A DNA stretch of 64,000 nt from the NCBI RefSeq assembly GCF_963662255.1, contig NW_026912169.1, positions 124,001 through 188,000 on the forward strand, in the 5' to 3' direction. The position numbers were made by a program, and so were the translations under genes. The stretch's first letter is position 1. Every line of letters starts with the position of its first letter. The notes under the pieces are model-generated. The model worked only from the letters and a program-made list of their open reading frames with translations, searched no databases and was not told the origin of the DNA. Positions 1 through 9,653 of the stretch are shown here, in pieces. The stretch is from Cinclus cinclus. Its lineage: Eukaryota > Chordata > Aves > Passeriformes > Cinclidae.

Positions 1-121
1 AGTCCCGGAGGCTGCTGAAACCAAGGCTGTGTTCTGCCTCTTCATTCTTGCCTTCCTGTGCTCCAGCGAGAAGTGAAGCTCTGGCACGGCATTCAGCTTT
101 GCCGCCTCTCTGCACGGAAAG

Positions 122-139
122 CACTAGACAGAACTAGTG
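122..139. repeat. Short inverted repeat in the monomer (cactag/ctagtg)
   Basis: Perfect 6-bp arms at 122-127 and 134-139 around a 6-base centre, shown for unit 1 and present in every unit. It could form a small hairpin. No function is known, and an arm this short can arise by chance. Confidence 0.4.
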
Positions 140-424
140 TGCTTCGTGCATGCTCTCTCCTCGCTTTTATGGTCACTGCTCTGCTTTTTGCTTGGCAGCG
201 TTCCAAGGGTCCACGGCATACCTCTTGCACAGCGAGAGGTGGCCGGCGAGGAATACTTGCAGGCTTAAGTCGTTCCATGCTCAAGGCATTCATCAGAGCA
301 GCACAATGCGGGAAAAGAGGGGGGAACATTGCAGGACAAATTTCTATGCTGGAACATGATTTTCTGCGAGACAGCTCTTCGCAGCGCTAGTATTTGGCCA
401 GGCTGAAATCAGCGCCACGGGAAG

Positions 425-485
425 CCAATCTGACAAGCGGAGTGCAACGAGCGCGGCGATATGGGGCCACTTGGCAGGTGGCCGA
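425..485 (+). promoter_or_regulatory. Possible CCAAT box and NFI-like site (weak)
   Basis: A CCAAT pentamer at 425-429 in the context agccaatctg fits the NF-Y preference at most positions. At 471-485 there is ttggc, 5 bases, then gccga, one base off the NFI palindrome TTGGC-N5-GCCAA. A GC-box core ggcggg lies at 1014-1019. All recur in each unit (unit 12 alters 471). No TATA box or polyadenylation signal was seen. Short motifs like these occur often by chance, so this is only a pointer to possible transcription. Confidence 0.12.
465..483. repeat. Short inverted repeat in the monomer (ggccac/gtggcc)
   Basis: Perfect 6-bp arms at 465-470 and 478-483 around 7 bases, in every unit. Only unit 12 changes the loop (471A). 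Confidence 0.4.
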
Positions 486-692
486 AGAAAGACGGCTGCC
501 CCGCGAATGGGGTGCCAGAAGGCAAGTTTCAGCAGGGCGTTCCGGGCGAGCTTAATGTGTAGCCGCAGTTGTTCTAGGCGAGATTGTAGCCGAGAAGCTT
601 TCCGTCTCCATTCACGAGACAAGAAAAGCAGAAAGCAATGGTCTAGAGGGTTGAGAAGAAAAGTGCTCGTAGCGAGCTCGTTGCGGCAGAAG

Positions 693-710
693 CGAAAGCC
701 AGGAGCAGCG
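693..710 (+). repeat. Internal sub-repeat, copy 1 (pairs with 1149-1166)
   Basis: The 18 bases at 693-710 (cgaaagccaggagcagcg) match 1149-1166 (cgaaagccagtatcagcg) at 16 of 18 positions, in the same orientation, 456 bases apart. A weaker echo of ccgaaagc lies at 1088-1094. This hints that the monomer was itself built from shorter, now decayed, repeats. Confidence 0.3.
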
Positions 711-792
711 TGCTCACTGCGAGAAGTAGACGGCGCTTCGCCTCCTTGGGAAGGAAATGGCGTCTGGGCACGAACGCCAGCCAGCGAAGCTT

Positions 793-812
793 CAGAACAG
801 CAGGCTGTTCTG
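793..812. repeat. Inverted repeat with 8-bp arms (cagaacag/ctgttctg)
   Basis: Perfect 8-bp arms at 793-800 and 805-812 with a 4-base loop, the strongest short hairpin I found in the monomer. No unit carries a change within it, although 781, 782 and 818 next to it vary. The arms contain AGAACA and TGTTCT, the half-sites of steroid-receptor elements, but they are separated by 6 bases instead of the usual 3. Confidence 0.55.
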
Positions 813-1031
813 CTCAGCGTACGAGCCTGAAGTGAGTGGCAAGGGCTAAGGGGACAGTTCCAAGGCATCTAGCTTTCCTGCTAGCAATGCCATTTCTACC
901 CTGCTGTGGAAAACAATGTCCTTTGCCCTTCTGCTCCGAGAGGCACAGAGCACCTCGGCAGACGCAGTGCAGAGGGAAAGGACACAGTATCCGAGGGAGC
1001 GGGACGCCGCTTAGGCGGGCAAAGCAGAAAG

Positions 1032-1045
1032 GTGCCGCCCGGCAC
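1032..1045. repeat. GC-rich inverted repeat (gtgcc/ggcac)
   Basis: 5-bp arms at 1032-1036 and 1041-1045 with loop gccc. Units 31 and 44 change the last loop base (1040T), leaving the arms intact. Confidence 0.35.
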
Positions 1046-1093
1046 TGGCTTTGACTCCCTGAGCTGCCTTGCTAGGACAGCAGCTGCCGAAAG

Positions 1094-1112
1094 CTGGCAA
1101 CTAGGCTGCCAG
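1094..1112. repeat. Short inverted repeat in the monomer (ctggca/tgccag)
   Basis: 6-bp arms at 1094-1099 and 1107-1112 around 7 bases. It lies inside a 131-base stretch (1067-1197) in which I found no variable site. Confidence 0.4.
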
Positions 1113-1148
1113 AGTGCAGAATGTAGGCGGTCTGGCACGCCTGCTTGC

Positions 1149-1166
1149 CGAAAGCCAGTATCAGCG
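1149..1166 (+). repeat. Internal sub-repeat, copy 2 (pairs with 693-710)
   Basis: Second member of the 16/18 match described at 693-710. It is invariant across units as far as I can read. Confidence 0.3.
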
Positions 1167-1326
1167 AGACAGCGTGCTAGGCTCTGTTTCACAGCACCCT
1201 GGAGAACACGCACTTGAAGAATGCCCTCTCTGCTCCGCAAAAGCTCTGCCACAGTGAAGGTGGAAGAAGCAGCCTGTGGCCACGGGCAGAGCTGGTCAAC
1301 AGCTGCGCCTAACTTTCCCAAGCTGA

Positions 1327-1557
1327 GAGAGCATTCTCAGCCGAGTTCTGCTTTGACAGAGCTATTGCTGAACTTTTGCAGTCCCGGAGGCTGCTGAAAC
1401 CAAGGCTGTGTTCTGCCTCTTCATTCTTGCCTTCCTGTGCTCCAGCGAGAAGTGAAGCTCTGGCACGGCATTCAGCTTTGCCGCCTCTCTGCACGGAAAG
1501 CACTAGACAGAACTAGTGTGCTTCGTGCATGCTCTCTCCTCGCTTTTATGGTCACTG
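1327..1557. other. Invariant 231-base block spanning the monomer boundary
   Basis: From monomer 1327 through the unit boundary to monomer 178 of the next unit I found no substitution in any copy, whereas variable sites elsewhere average about one per 35 bases. It begins in the gagagcattctcagccgag region and ends just before the variable base at 179. A constrained element (protein binding or transcript start), stronger homogenization, or chance could explain it. The first 57 bases of the unit are covered by only one open frame, so silent changes there rest on my direct reading. Confidence 0.4.
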
Positions 1558-2758
1558 CTCTGCTTTTTGCTTGGCAGCGTTCAAAGGGTCCACGGCATAC
1601 CTCTTGCACAGCGAGAGGTGGCCGGCGAGGAATACTTGCTGGCTTAAGTCGTTCCATGCTCAAGGCATTCATCAGAGCAGCACAATGCGGGAAAAGAGGG
1701 GGGAACATTGCAGGACAAATTTCTATGCTGGAACATGATTTTCTGCGAGACAGCTCTTCGCAGCGCGAGTATTTGGCCAGGCTGAAATCAGCGCCACGGG
1801 AAGCCAATCTGACAAGCGGAGTGCAACGAGCGCGGCGATATGGGGCCACTTGGCAGGTGGCCGAAGAAAGACGGCTGCCCCGCGAATGGGGTGCCAGAAG
1901 GCAAGTTTCAGCAGGGCGTTCCGGGCGAGCTTAATGTGTAGCCGCAGTTGTTCTAGGCGAGATTGTAGCCGAGAAGCTTTCCGTCTCCATTCACGAGACA
2001 AGAAAAGCAGAAAGCAATGGTCTAGAGGGTTGAGAAGAAAAGTGCTCGTAGCGAGCTCGTTGCGGCAGAAGCGAAAGCCAGGAGCAGCGTGATCACTGCG
2101 AGAAGTAGACGGCGCTTCGCCTCCTTGGGAAGGAAATGGCGTCTGGGCACGAACGGCAGAAAGCGAAGCTTCAGAACAGCAGGCTGTTCTGCTCAGCGTA
2201 CGAGCCTGAAGTGAGTGGCAAGGGCTAAGGGGACAGTTCCAAGGCATCTAGCTTTCCTGCTAGCAATGCCATTTCTACCCTGCTGTGGATAACATTGTCC
2301 TTTGCCCTTCTGCTCCGAGAGGCACAGAGCACCTCGGCAGACGCAGTGCAGAGGGAAAGGACACAGTATCCGAGGGAGCGTGGCGCCGCTTAGGCGGGCA
2401 AAGCAGAAAGGTGCCGCCCGGCACTGGCTTTGACTCCCTGAGCTGCCTTGCTAGGACAGCAGCTGCCGAAAGCTGGCAACTAGGCTGCCAGAGTGCAGAA
2501 TGTAGGCGGTCTGGCACGCCTGCTTGCCGAAAGCCAGTATCAGCGAGACAGCGTGCTAGGCTCTGTTTCACAGCACCCTGGAGAACACGCACTTGAAGAA
2601 TGCCCTCTCTGCTCCGCAAAAGCTCTGCCACAGTGAAGGTGGAAGAAGCAGCCTGTGGCCACGGGCAGAGCTGGTCAACAGCTGCGCCTAACTTTCCCAA
2701 GCTGCGAGAGCATTCTCAGCCGAGTTCTGCTTTGACAGAGCTATTGCTGAACTTTTGC
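1380..2758 (+). repeat. Satellite monomer 2
   Basis: Alleles: 204A, 388G, 634A, 713A, 777G with 781-782AA, 911T/916T, 1002T/1004G, 1212A, 1255T, 1274C. It matches unit 5 (3 units away) except at 388 and 414. The 781-782AA plus 911T/916T combination marks a subfamily that recurs in units 5, 10, 12, 15, 32, 43 and 45. Confidence 0.95.
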
Positions 2759-4137
2759 AGTCCCGGAGGCTGCTGAAACCAAGGCTGTGTTCTGCCTCTT
2801 CATTCTTGCCTTCCTGTGCTCCAGCGAGAAGTGAAGCTCTGGCACGGCATTCAGCTTTGCCGCCTCTCTGCACGGAAAGCACTAGACAGAACTAGTGTGC
2901 TTCGTGCATGCTCTCTCCTCGCTTTTATGGTCACTGCTCTGCTTTTTGCTTGGCAGCGTTCCAAGGGTCCACGGCATACCTCTTGCACAGCGAGAGGTGG
3001 CCGGCGAGGAATACTTGCAGGCTTAAGTCGTTCCATGCTCAAGGCATTCATCAGAGCAGCACAATGCGGGAAAAGAGGGGGGAACATTGCAGGACAAATT
3101 TCTATGCTGGATCATGATTGTCTGCGAGACAGCTCTTCGCAGCGCGAGTATTTGGCCAGGCTGAAATCAGCGCCACGGGAAGCCAATCTGACAAGCGGAG
3201 TGCAACGAGCGCGGCGATATGGGGCCACTTGGCAGGTGGCCGAAGAAAGACGGCTGCCCCGCGAATGGGGTGCCAGAAGGCAAGTTTCAGCAGGGCGTTC
3301 CGGGCGAGCTTAATGTGTAGCCGCAGTTGTTCTAGGCGAGATTGTAGCCGAGAAGCTTTCCGTCTCCATTCACGAGACAAGAAAAGCAGAACGCAATGGT
3401 CTAGAGGGTTGAGAAGAAAAGTGCTCGTAGCGAGCTCGTTGCGGCAGAAGCGAAAGCCAGGAGCAGCGTGCTCACTGCGAGAAGTAGACGGCGCTTCGCC
3501 TCCTTGGGAAGGAAATGGCGTCTGGGCACGAACGGCAGCCAGCGAAGCTTCAGAACAGCAGGCTGTTCTGCTCAGCGTACGAGCCTGAAGTGAGTGGCAA
3601 GGGCTAAGGGGACAGTTCCAAGGCATCTAGCTTTCCTGCTAGCAATGCCATTTCTACCCTGCTGTGGAAAACAATGTCCTTTGCCCTTCTGCTCCGAGAG
3701 GCACAGAGCACCTCGGCAGACGCAGTGCAGAGGGAAAGGACACAGTATCCGAGGGAGCGGGACGCCGCTTAGGCGGGCAAAGCAGAAAGGTGCCGCCCGG
3801 CACTGGCTTTGACTCCCTGAGCTGCCTTGCTAGGACAGCAGCTGCCGAAAGCTGGCAACTAGGCTGCCAGAGTGCAGAATGTAGGCGGTCTGGCACGCCT
3901 GCTTGCCGAAAGCCAGTATCAGCGAGACAGCGTGCTAGGCTCTGTTTCACAGCACCCTGGAGAACACGCACTTGAAGAATGCCCTCTCTGCTCCGCAAAA
4001 GCTCTGCCACAGCGAAGGTGGAAGAAGCAGCTTGTGGCCACGGGCAGAGCTGGTCAACAGCTGCGCCTAACTTTCCCAAGCTGCGAGAGCATTCTCAGCC
4101 GAGTTCTGCTTTGACAGAGCTATTGCTGAACTTTTGC
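2759..4137 (+). repeat. Satellite monomer 3
   Basis: Alleles: 204C, 261A, 354T/362G, 388G, 634C, 713C, 777G, 911A/916A, 1002G/1004A, 1212A, 1255C, 1274T. It differs from unit 6 only at 1255 and 1274, a 3-unit echo. The 354T/362G pair always occurs together. Confidence 0.95.
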
Positions 4138-5516
4138 AGTCCCGGAGGCTGCTGAAACCAAGGCTGTGTTCTGCCTCTTCATTCTTGCCTTCCTGTGCTC
4201 CAGCGAGAAGTGAAGCTCTGGCACGGCATTCAGCTTTGCCGCCTCTCTGCACGGAAAGCACTAGACAGAACTAGTGTGCTTCGTGCATGCTCTCTCCTCG
4301 CTTTTATGGTCACTGCTCTGCTTTTTGCTTGGCAGCGTTCAAAGGGTCCACGGCATACCTCTTGCACAGCGAGAGGTGCCCGGCGAGGAATACTTGCTGG
4401 CTTAAGTCGTTCCATGCTCAAGGCATTCATCAGAGCAGCACAATGCGGGAAAAGAGGGGGGAACATTGCAGGACAAATTTCTATGCTGGAACATGATTTT
4501 CTGCGAGACAGCTCTTCGCAGCGCTAGTATTTGGCCAGGCTGAAATCAGCGCCACGGGAAGCCAATCTGACAAGCGGAGTGCAACGAGCGCGGCGATATG
4601 GGGCCACTTGGCAGGTGGCCGAAGAAAGACGGCTGCCCCGCGAATGGGGTGCCAGAAGGCAAGTTTCAGCAGGGCGTTCCGGGCGAGCTTAATGTGTAGC
4701 CGCAGTTGTTCTAGGCGAGATTGTAGCCGAGAAGCTTTCCGTCTCCATTCCCGAGACAAGAAAAGCAGAAAGCAATGGTCTAGAGGGTTGAGAAGAAAAG
4801 TGCTCGTAGCGAGCTCGTTGCGGCAGAAGCGAAAGCCAGGAGCAGCGTGCTCACTGCGAGAAGTAGACGGCGCTTCGCCTCCTTGGGAAGGAAATGGCGT
4901 CTGGGCACGAACGGCAGCCAGCGAAGCTTCAGAACAGCAGGCTGTTCTGCTCAGCGTACGAGCCTGAAGTGAGTGGCAAGGGCTAAGGGGACAGTTCCAA
5001 GGCATCTAGCTTTCCTGCTAGCAATGCCATTTCTACCCTGCTGTGGAAAACAATGTCCTTTGCCCTTCTGCTCCGAGAGGCACAGAGCACCTCGGCAGAC
5101 GCAGTGCAGAGGGAAAGGACACAGTATCCGAGGGAGCGGGACGCCGCTTAGGCGGGCAAAGCAGAAAGGTGCCGCCCGGCACTGGCTTTGACTCCCTGAG
5201 CTGCCTTGCTAGGACAGCAGCTGCCGAAAGCTGGCAACTAGGCTGCCAGAGTGCAGAATGTAGGCGGTCTGGCACGCCTGCTTGCCGAAAGCCAGTATCA
5301 GCGAGACAGCGTGCTAGGCTCTGTTTCACAGCACCCTGGAGAACACGCCCTTGAAGAATGCCCTCTCTGCTCCGCAAAAGCTCTGCCACAGCGAAGGTGG
5401 AAGAAGCAGCTTGTGGCCACGGGCAGAGCTGGTCAACAGCTGCGCCTAACTTTCCCAAGCTGCGAGAGCATTCTCAGCCGAGTTCTGCTTTGACAGAGCT
5501 ATTGCTGAACTTTTGC
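4138..5516 (+). repeat. Satellite monomer 4
   Basis: Alleles: 204A, 242C, 388T, 614C, 634A, 713C, 777G, 911A/916A, 1002G/1004A, 1212C, 1255C, 1274T. It is identical to unit 8 at every catalogued site. 614C is found only in these two units, so one copied the other across a 4-unit distance. Confidence 0.95.
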
Positions 5517-6895
5517 AGTCCCGGAGGCTGCTGAAACCAAGGCTGTGTTCTGCCTCTTCATTCTTGCCTTCCTGTGCTCCAGCGAGAAGTGAAGCTCTGG
5601 CACGGCATTCAGCTTTGCCGCCTCTCTGCACGGAAAGCACTAGACAGAACTAGTGTGCTTCGTGCATGCTCTCTCCTCGCTTTTATGGTCACTGCTCTGC
5701 TTTTTGCTTGGCAGCGTTCAAAGGGTCCACGGCATACCTCTTGCACAGCGAGAGGTGGCCGGCGAGGAATACTTGCTGGCTTAAGTCGTTCCATGCTCAA
5801 GGCATTCATCAGAGCAGCACAATGCGGGAAAAGAGGGGGGAACATTGCAGGACAAATTTCTATGCTGGAACATGATTTTCTGCGAGACAGCTCTTCGCAG
5901 CGCTAGTATTTGGCCAGGCTGAAATCAGCTCCACGGGAAGCCAATCTGACAAGCGGAGTGCAACGAGCGCGGCGATATGGGGCCACTTGGCAGGTGGCCG
6001 AAGAAAGACGGCTGCCCCGCGAATGGGGTGCCAGAAGGCAAGTTTCAGCAGGGCGTTCCGGGCGAGCTTAATGTGTAGCCGCAGTTGTTCTAGGCGAGAT
6101 TGTAGCCGAGAAGCTTTCCGTCTCCATTCACGAGACAAGAAAAGCAGAAAGCAATGGTCTAGAGGGTTGAGAAGAAAAGTGCTCGTAGCGAGCTCGTTGC
6201 GGCAGAAGCGAAAGCCAGGAGCAGCGTGATCACTGCGAGAAGTAGACGGCGCTTCGCCTCCTTGGGAAGGAAATGGCGTCTGGGCACGAACGGCAGAAAG
6301 CGAAGCTTCAGAACAGCAGGCTGTTCTGCTCAGCGTACGAGCCTGAAGTGAGTGGCAAGGGCTAAGGGGACAGTTCCAAGGCATCTAGCTTTCCTGCTAG
6401 CAATGCCATTTCTACCCTGCTGTGGATAACATTGTCCTTTGCCCTTCTGCTCCGAGAGGCACAGAGCACCTCGGCAGACGCAGTGCAGAGGGAAAGGACA
6501 CAGTATCCGAGGGAGCGTGGCGCCGCTTAGGCGGGCAAAGCAGAAAGGTGCCGCCCGGCACTGGCTTTGACTCCCTGAGCTGCCTTGCTAGGACAGCAGC
6601 TGCCGAAAGCTGGCAACTAGGCTGCCAGAGTGCAGAATGTAGGCGGTCTGGCACGCCTGCTTGCCGAAAGCCAGTATCAGCGAGACAGCGTGCTAGGCTC
6701 TGTTTCACAGCACCCTGGAGAACACGCACTTGAAGAATGCCCTCTCTGCTCCGCAAAAGCTCTGCCACAGTGAAGGTGGAAGAAGCAGCCTGTGGCCACG
6801 GGCAGAGCTGGTCAACAGCTGCGCCTAACTTTCCCAAGCTGCGAGAGCATTCTCAGCCGAGTTCTGCTTTGACAGAGCTATTGCTGAACTTTTGC
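5517..6895 (+). repeat. Satellite monomer 5
   Basis: Alleles: 204A, 388T, 414T, 634A, 713A, 777G with 781-782AA, 911T/916T, 1002T/1004G, 1212A, 1255T, 1274C. The left half resembles unit 9 (414T) and the right half matches unit 2, so the unit looks recombinant with a switch between monomer 414 and 713. Confidence 0.95.
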
Positions 6896-8274
6896 AGTCC
6901 CGGAGGCTGCTGAAACCAAGGCTGTGTTCTGCCTCTTCATTCTTGCCTTCCTGTGCTCCAGCGAGAAGTGAAGCTCTGGCACGGCATTCAGCTTTGCCGC
7001 CTCTCTGCACGGAAAGCACTAGACAGAACTAGTGTGCTTCGTGCATGCTCTCTCCTCGCTTTTATGGTCACTGCTCTGCTTTTTGCTTGGCAGCGTTCCA
7101 AGGGTCCACGGCATACCTCTTGCACAGCGAGAGGTGGCCGGCGAGGAATACTTGCAGGCTTAAGTCGTTCCATGCTCAAGGCATTCATCAGAGCAGCACA
7201 ATGCGGGAAAAGAGGGGGGAACATTGCAGGACAAATTTCTATGCTGGATCATGATTGTCTGCGAGACAGCTCTTCGCAGCGCGAGTATTTGGCCAGGCTG
7301 AAATCAGCGCCACGGGAAGCCAATCTGACAAGCGGAGTGCAACGAGCGCGGCGATATGGGGCCACTTGGCAGGTGGCCGAAGAAAGACGGCTGCCCCGCG
7401 AATGGGGTGCCAGAAGGCAAGTTTCAGCAGGGCGTTCCGGGCGAGCTTAATGTGTAGCCGCAGTTGTTCTAGGCGAGATTGTAGCCGAGAAGCTTTCCGT
7501 CTCCATTCACGAGACAAGAAAAGCAGAACGCAATGGTCTAGAGGGTTGAGAAGAAAAGTGCTCGTAGCGAGCTCGTTGCGGCAGAAGCGAAAGCCAGGAG
7601 CAGCGTGCTCACTGCGAGAAGTAGACGGCGCTTCGCCTCCTTGGGAAGGAAATGGCGTCTGGGCACGAACGGCAGCCAGCGAAGCTTCAGAACAGCAGGC
7701 TGTTCTGCTCAGCGTACGAGCCTGAAGTGAGTGGCAAGGGCTAAGGGGACAGTTCCAAGGCATCTAGCTTTCCTGCTAGCAATGCCATTTCTACCCTGCT
7801 GTGGAAAACAATGTCCTTTGCCCTTCTGCTCCGAGAGGCACAGAGCACCTCGGCAGACGCAGTGCAGAGGGAAAGGACACAGTATCCGAGGGAGCGGGAC
7901 GCCGCTTAGGCGGGCAAAGCAGAAAGGTGCCGCCCGGCACTGGCTTTGACTCCCTGAGCTGCCTTGCTAGGACAGCAGCTGCCGAAAGCTGGCAACTAGG
8001 CTGCCAGAGTGCAGAATGTAGGCGGTCTGGCACGCCTGCTTGCCGAAAGCCAGTATCAGCGAGACAGCGTGCTAGGCTCTGTTTCACAGCACCCTGGAGA
8101 ACACGCACTTGAAGAATGCCCTCTCTGCTCCGCAAAAGCTCTGCCACAGTGAAGGTGGAAGAAGCAGCCTGTGGCCACGGGCAGAGCTGGTCAACAGCTG
8201 CGCCTAACTTTCCCAAGCTGCGAGAGCATTCTCAGCCGAGTTCTGCTTTGACAGAGCTATTGCTGAACTTTTGC
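6896..8274 (+). repeat. Satellite monomer 6
   Basis: Alleles: 204C, 261A, 354T/362G, 388G, 634C, 713C, 777G, 911A/916A, 1002G/1004A, 1212A, 1255T, 1274C. It is the last unit with 261A and is close to unit 3. Confidence 0.95.
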
Positions 8275-9653
8275 AGTCCCGGAGGCTGCTGAAACCAAGG
8301 CTGTGTTCTGCCTCTTCATTCTTGCCTTCCTGTGCTCCAGCGAGAAGTGAAGCTCTGGCACGGCATTCAGCTTTGCCGCCTCTCTGCACGGAAAGCACTA
8401 GACAGAACTAGTGTGCTTCGTGCATGCTCTCTCCTCGCTTTTATGGTCACTGCTCTGCTTTTTGCTTGGCAGCGTTCAAAGGGTCCACGGCATACCTCTT
8501 GCACAGCGAGAGGTGCCCGGCGAGGAATACTTGCTGGCTTAAGTCGTTCCATGCTCAAGGCATTCATCAGAGCAGCACAATGCGGGAAAAGAGAGGGGAA
8601 CATTGCAGGACAAATTTCTATGCTGGAACATGATTGTCTGCGAGACAGCTCTCCGCAGCGCTAGTATTTGGCCAGGCTGAAATCAGCGCCACGGGAAGCC
8701 AATCTGACAAGCGGAGTGCAACGAGGGCGGCGATATGGGGCCACTTGGCAGGTGGCCGAAGAAAGACGGCTGCCCCGCGAATGTGGTGCCAGAAGGCAAG
8801 TTTCAGCAGGGCGTTCCGGGCGAGCTTAATGTGTAGCCGCAGTTGTTCTAGGCGAGATTGTAGCCGAGAAGCTTTCCGTCTCCATTCACGAGACAAGAAA
8901 AGCAGAAAGCAATGGTCTAGAGGGTTGAGAAGAAAAGTGCTCGTAGCGAGCTCGTTGCGGCAGAAGCGAAAGCCAGGAGCAGCGTGATCACTGCGAGAAG
9001 TAGACGGCGCTTCGCCTCCTTGGGAAGGAAATGGCGTCTGGGCACGAACGGCAGCCAGCGAAGCTTCAGAACAGCAGGCTGTTCTGCTCAGCGTACGAGC
9101 CTGAAGTGAGTGGCAAGGGCTAAGGGGACAGTTCCAAGGCATCTAGCTTTCCTGCTAGCAATGCCATTTCTACCCTGCTGTGGAAAACAATGTCCTTTGC
9201 CCTTCTGCTCCGAGAGGCACAGAGCACCTCGGCAGACGCAGTGCAGAGGGAAAGGACACAGTATCCGAGGGAGCGTGGCGCCGCTTAGGCGGGCAAAGCA
9301 GAAAGGTGCCGCCCGGCACTGGCTTTGACTCCCTGAGCTGCCTTGCTAGGACAGCAGCTGCCGAAAGCTGGCAACTAGGCTGCCAGAGTGCAGAATGTAG
9401 GCGGTCTGGCACGCCTGCTTGCCGAAAGCCAGTATCAGCGAGACAGCGTGCTAGGCTCTGTTTCACAGCACCCTGGAGAACACGCCCTTGAAGAATGCCC
9501 TCTCTGCTCCGCAAAAGCTCTGCCACAGCGAAGGTGGAAGAAGCAGCTTGTGGCCACGGGCAGAGCTGGTCAACAGCTGCGCCTAACTTTCCCAAGCTGC
9601 GAGAGCATTCTCAGCCGAGTTCTGCTTTGACAGAGCTATTGCTGAACTTTTGC
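8275..9653 (+). repeat. Satellite monomer 7
   Basis: Alleles: 204A, 242C, 320A, 362G with 354A, 379C, 388T, 510T, 713A, 777G, 911A/916A, 1002T/1004G, 1212C, 1255C, 1274T. Private change 452G. It shares 320A, 379C and 510T with units 18 and 22 but lacks their 179T and 272T, so it looks like an early or recombinant member of that subfamily. Confidence 0.95.

Larger units (their letters stand above)
1..1379 (+). repeat. Satellite monomer 1
   Basis: Alleles: 204C, 261A, 354A/362T, 388T, 634A, 713C, 777C, 911A/916A, 1002G/1004A, 1212A, 1255T, 1274C. Private change 1326A (all others C). Apart from 204, 261 and 1326 it equals units 14, 19 and 27. 261A is confined to units 1, 3 and 6. Confidence 0.95.

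Noticed and set aside
58..390. Plus-strand open frame of 110 or 165 codons
   Set aside because: Its length switches between units through the 388 T/G polymorphism (TAG or GAG), so neither form is maintained.
794..811. Steroid receptor response element
   Set aside because: Half-sites AGAACA and TGTTCT are present, but 6 bases apart instead of 3, and they are explained as hairpin arms.
344..868. Minus-strand 174-codon open frame as a gene, repeated in every unit
   Set aside because: It overlaps other open frames on both strands, shows no recognisable domain, and its substitutions are mostly amino-acid-changing. Recent homogenization alone preserves any frame present in the ancestral unit.
836..1217. 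Plus-strand frames of 72, 80, 103 and 119-156 codons scattered through the unit
   Set aside because: They overlap one another and gain or lose ends through common alleles at 713 and 1002. They are chance frames in GC-rich DNA poor in stop codons.
896..1321. Minus-strand 141-codon open frame as a gene
   Set aside because: It starts at TTG, carries many amino-acid changes between units, and is broken by an early stop from 1318A in unit 34.
1..1379. CENP-B box (TTCG-N4-A-N2-CGGG)
   Set aside because: I checked the TTCG and CGGG occurrences in the monomer by eye and none has the required spacing.
1..1379. Transposon, LTR or SINE origin of the monomer
   Set aside because: I found no terminal repeats, target-site duplication, poly-A tail, RNA polymerase III boxes, or reverse transcriptase, integrase or transposase motifs.
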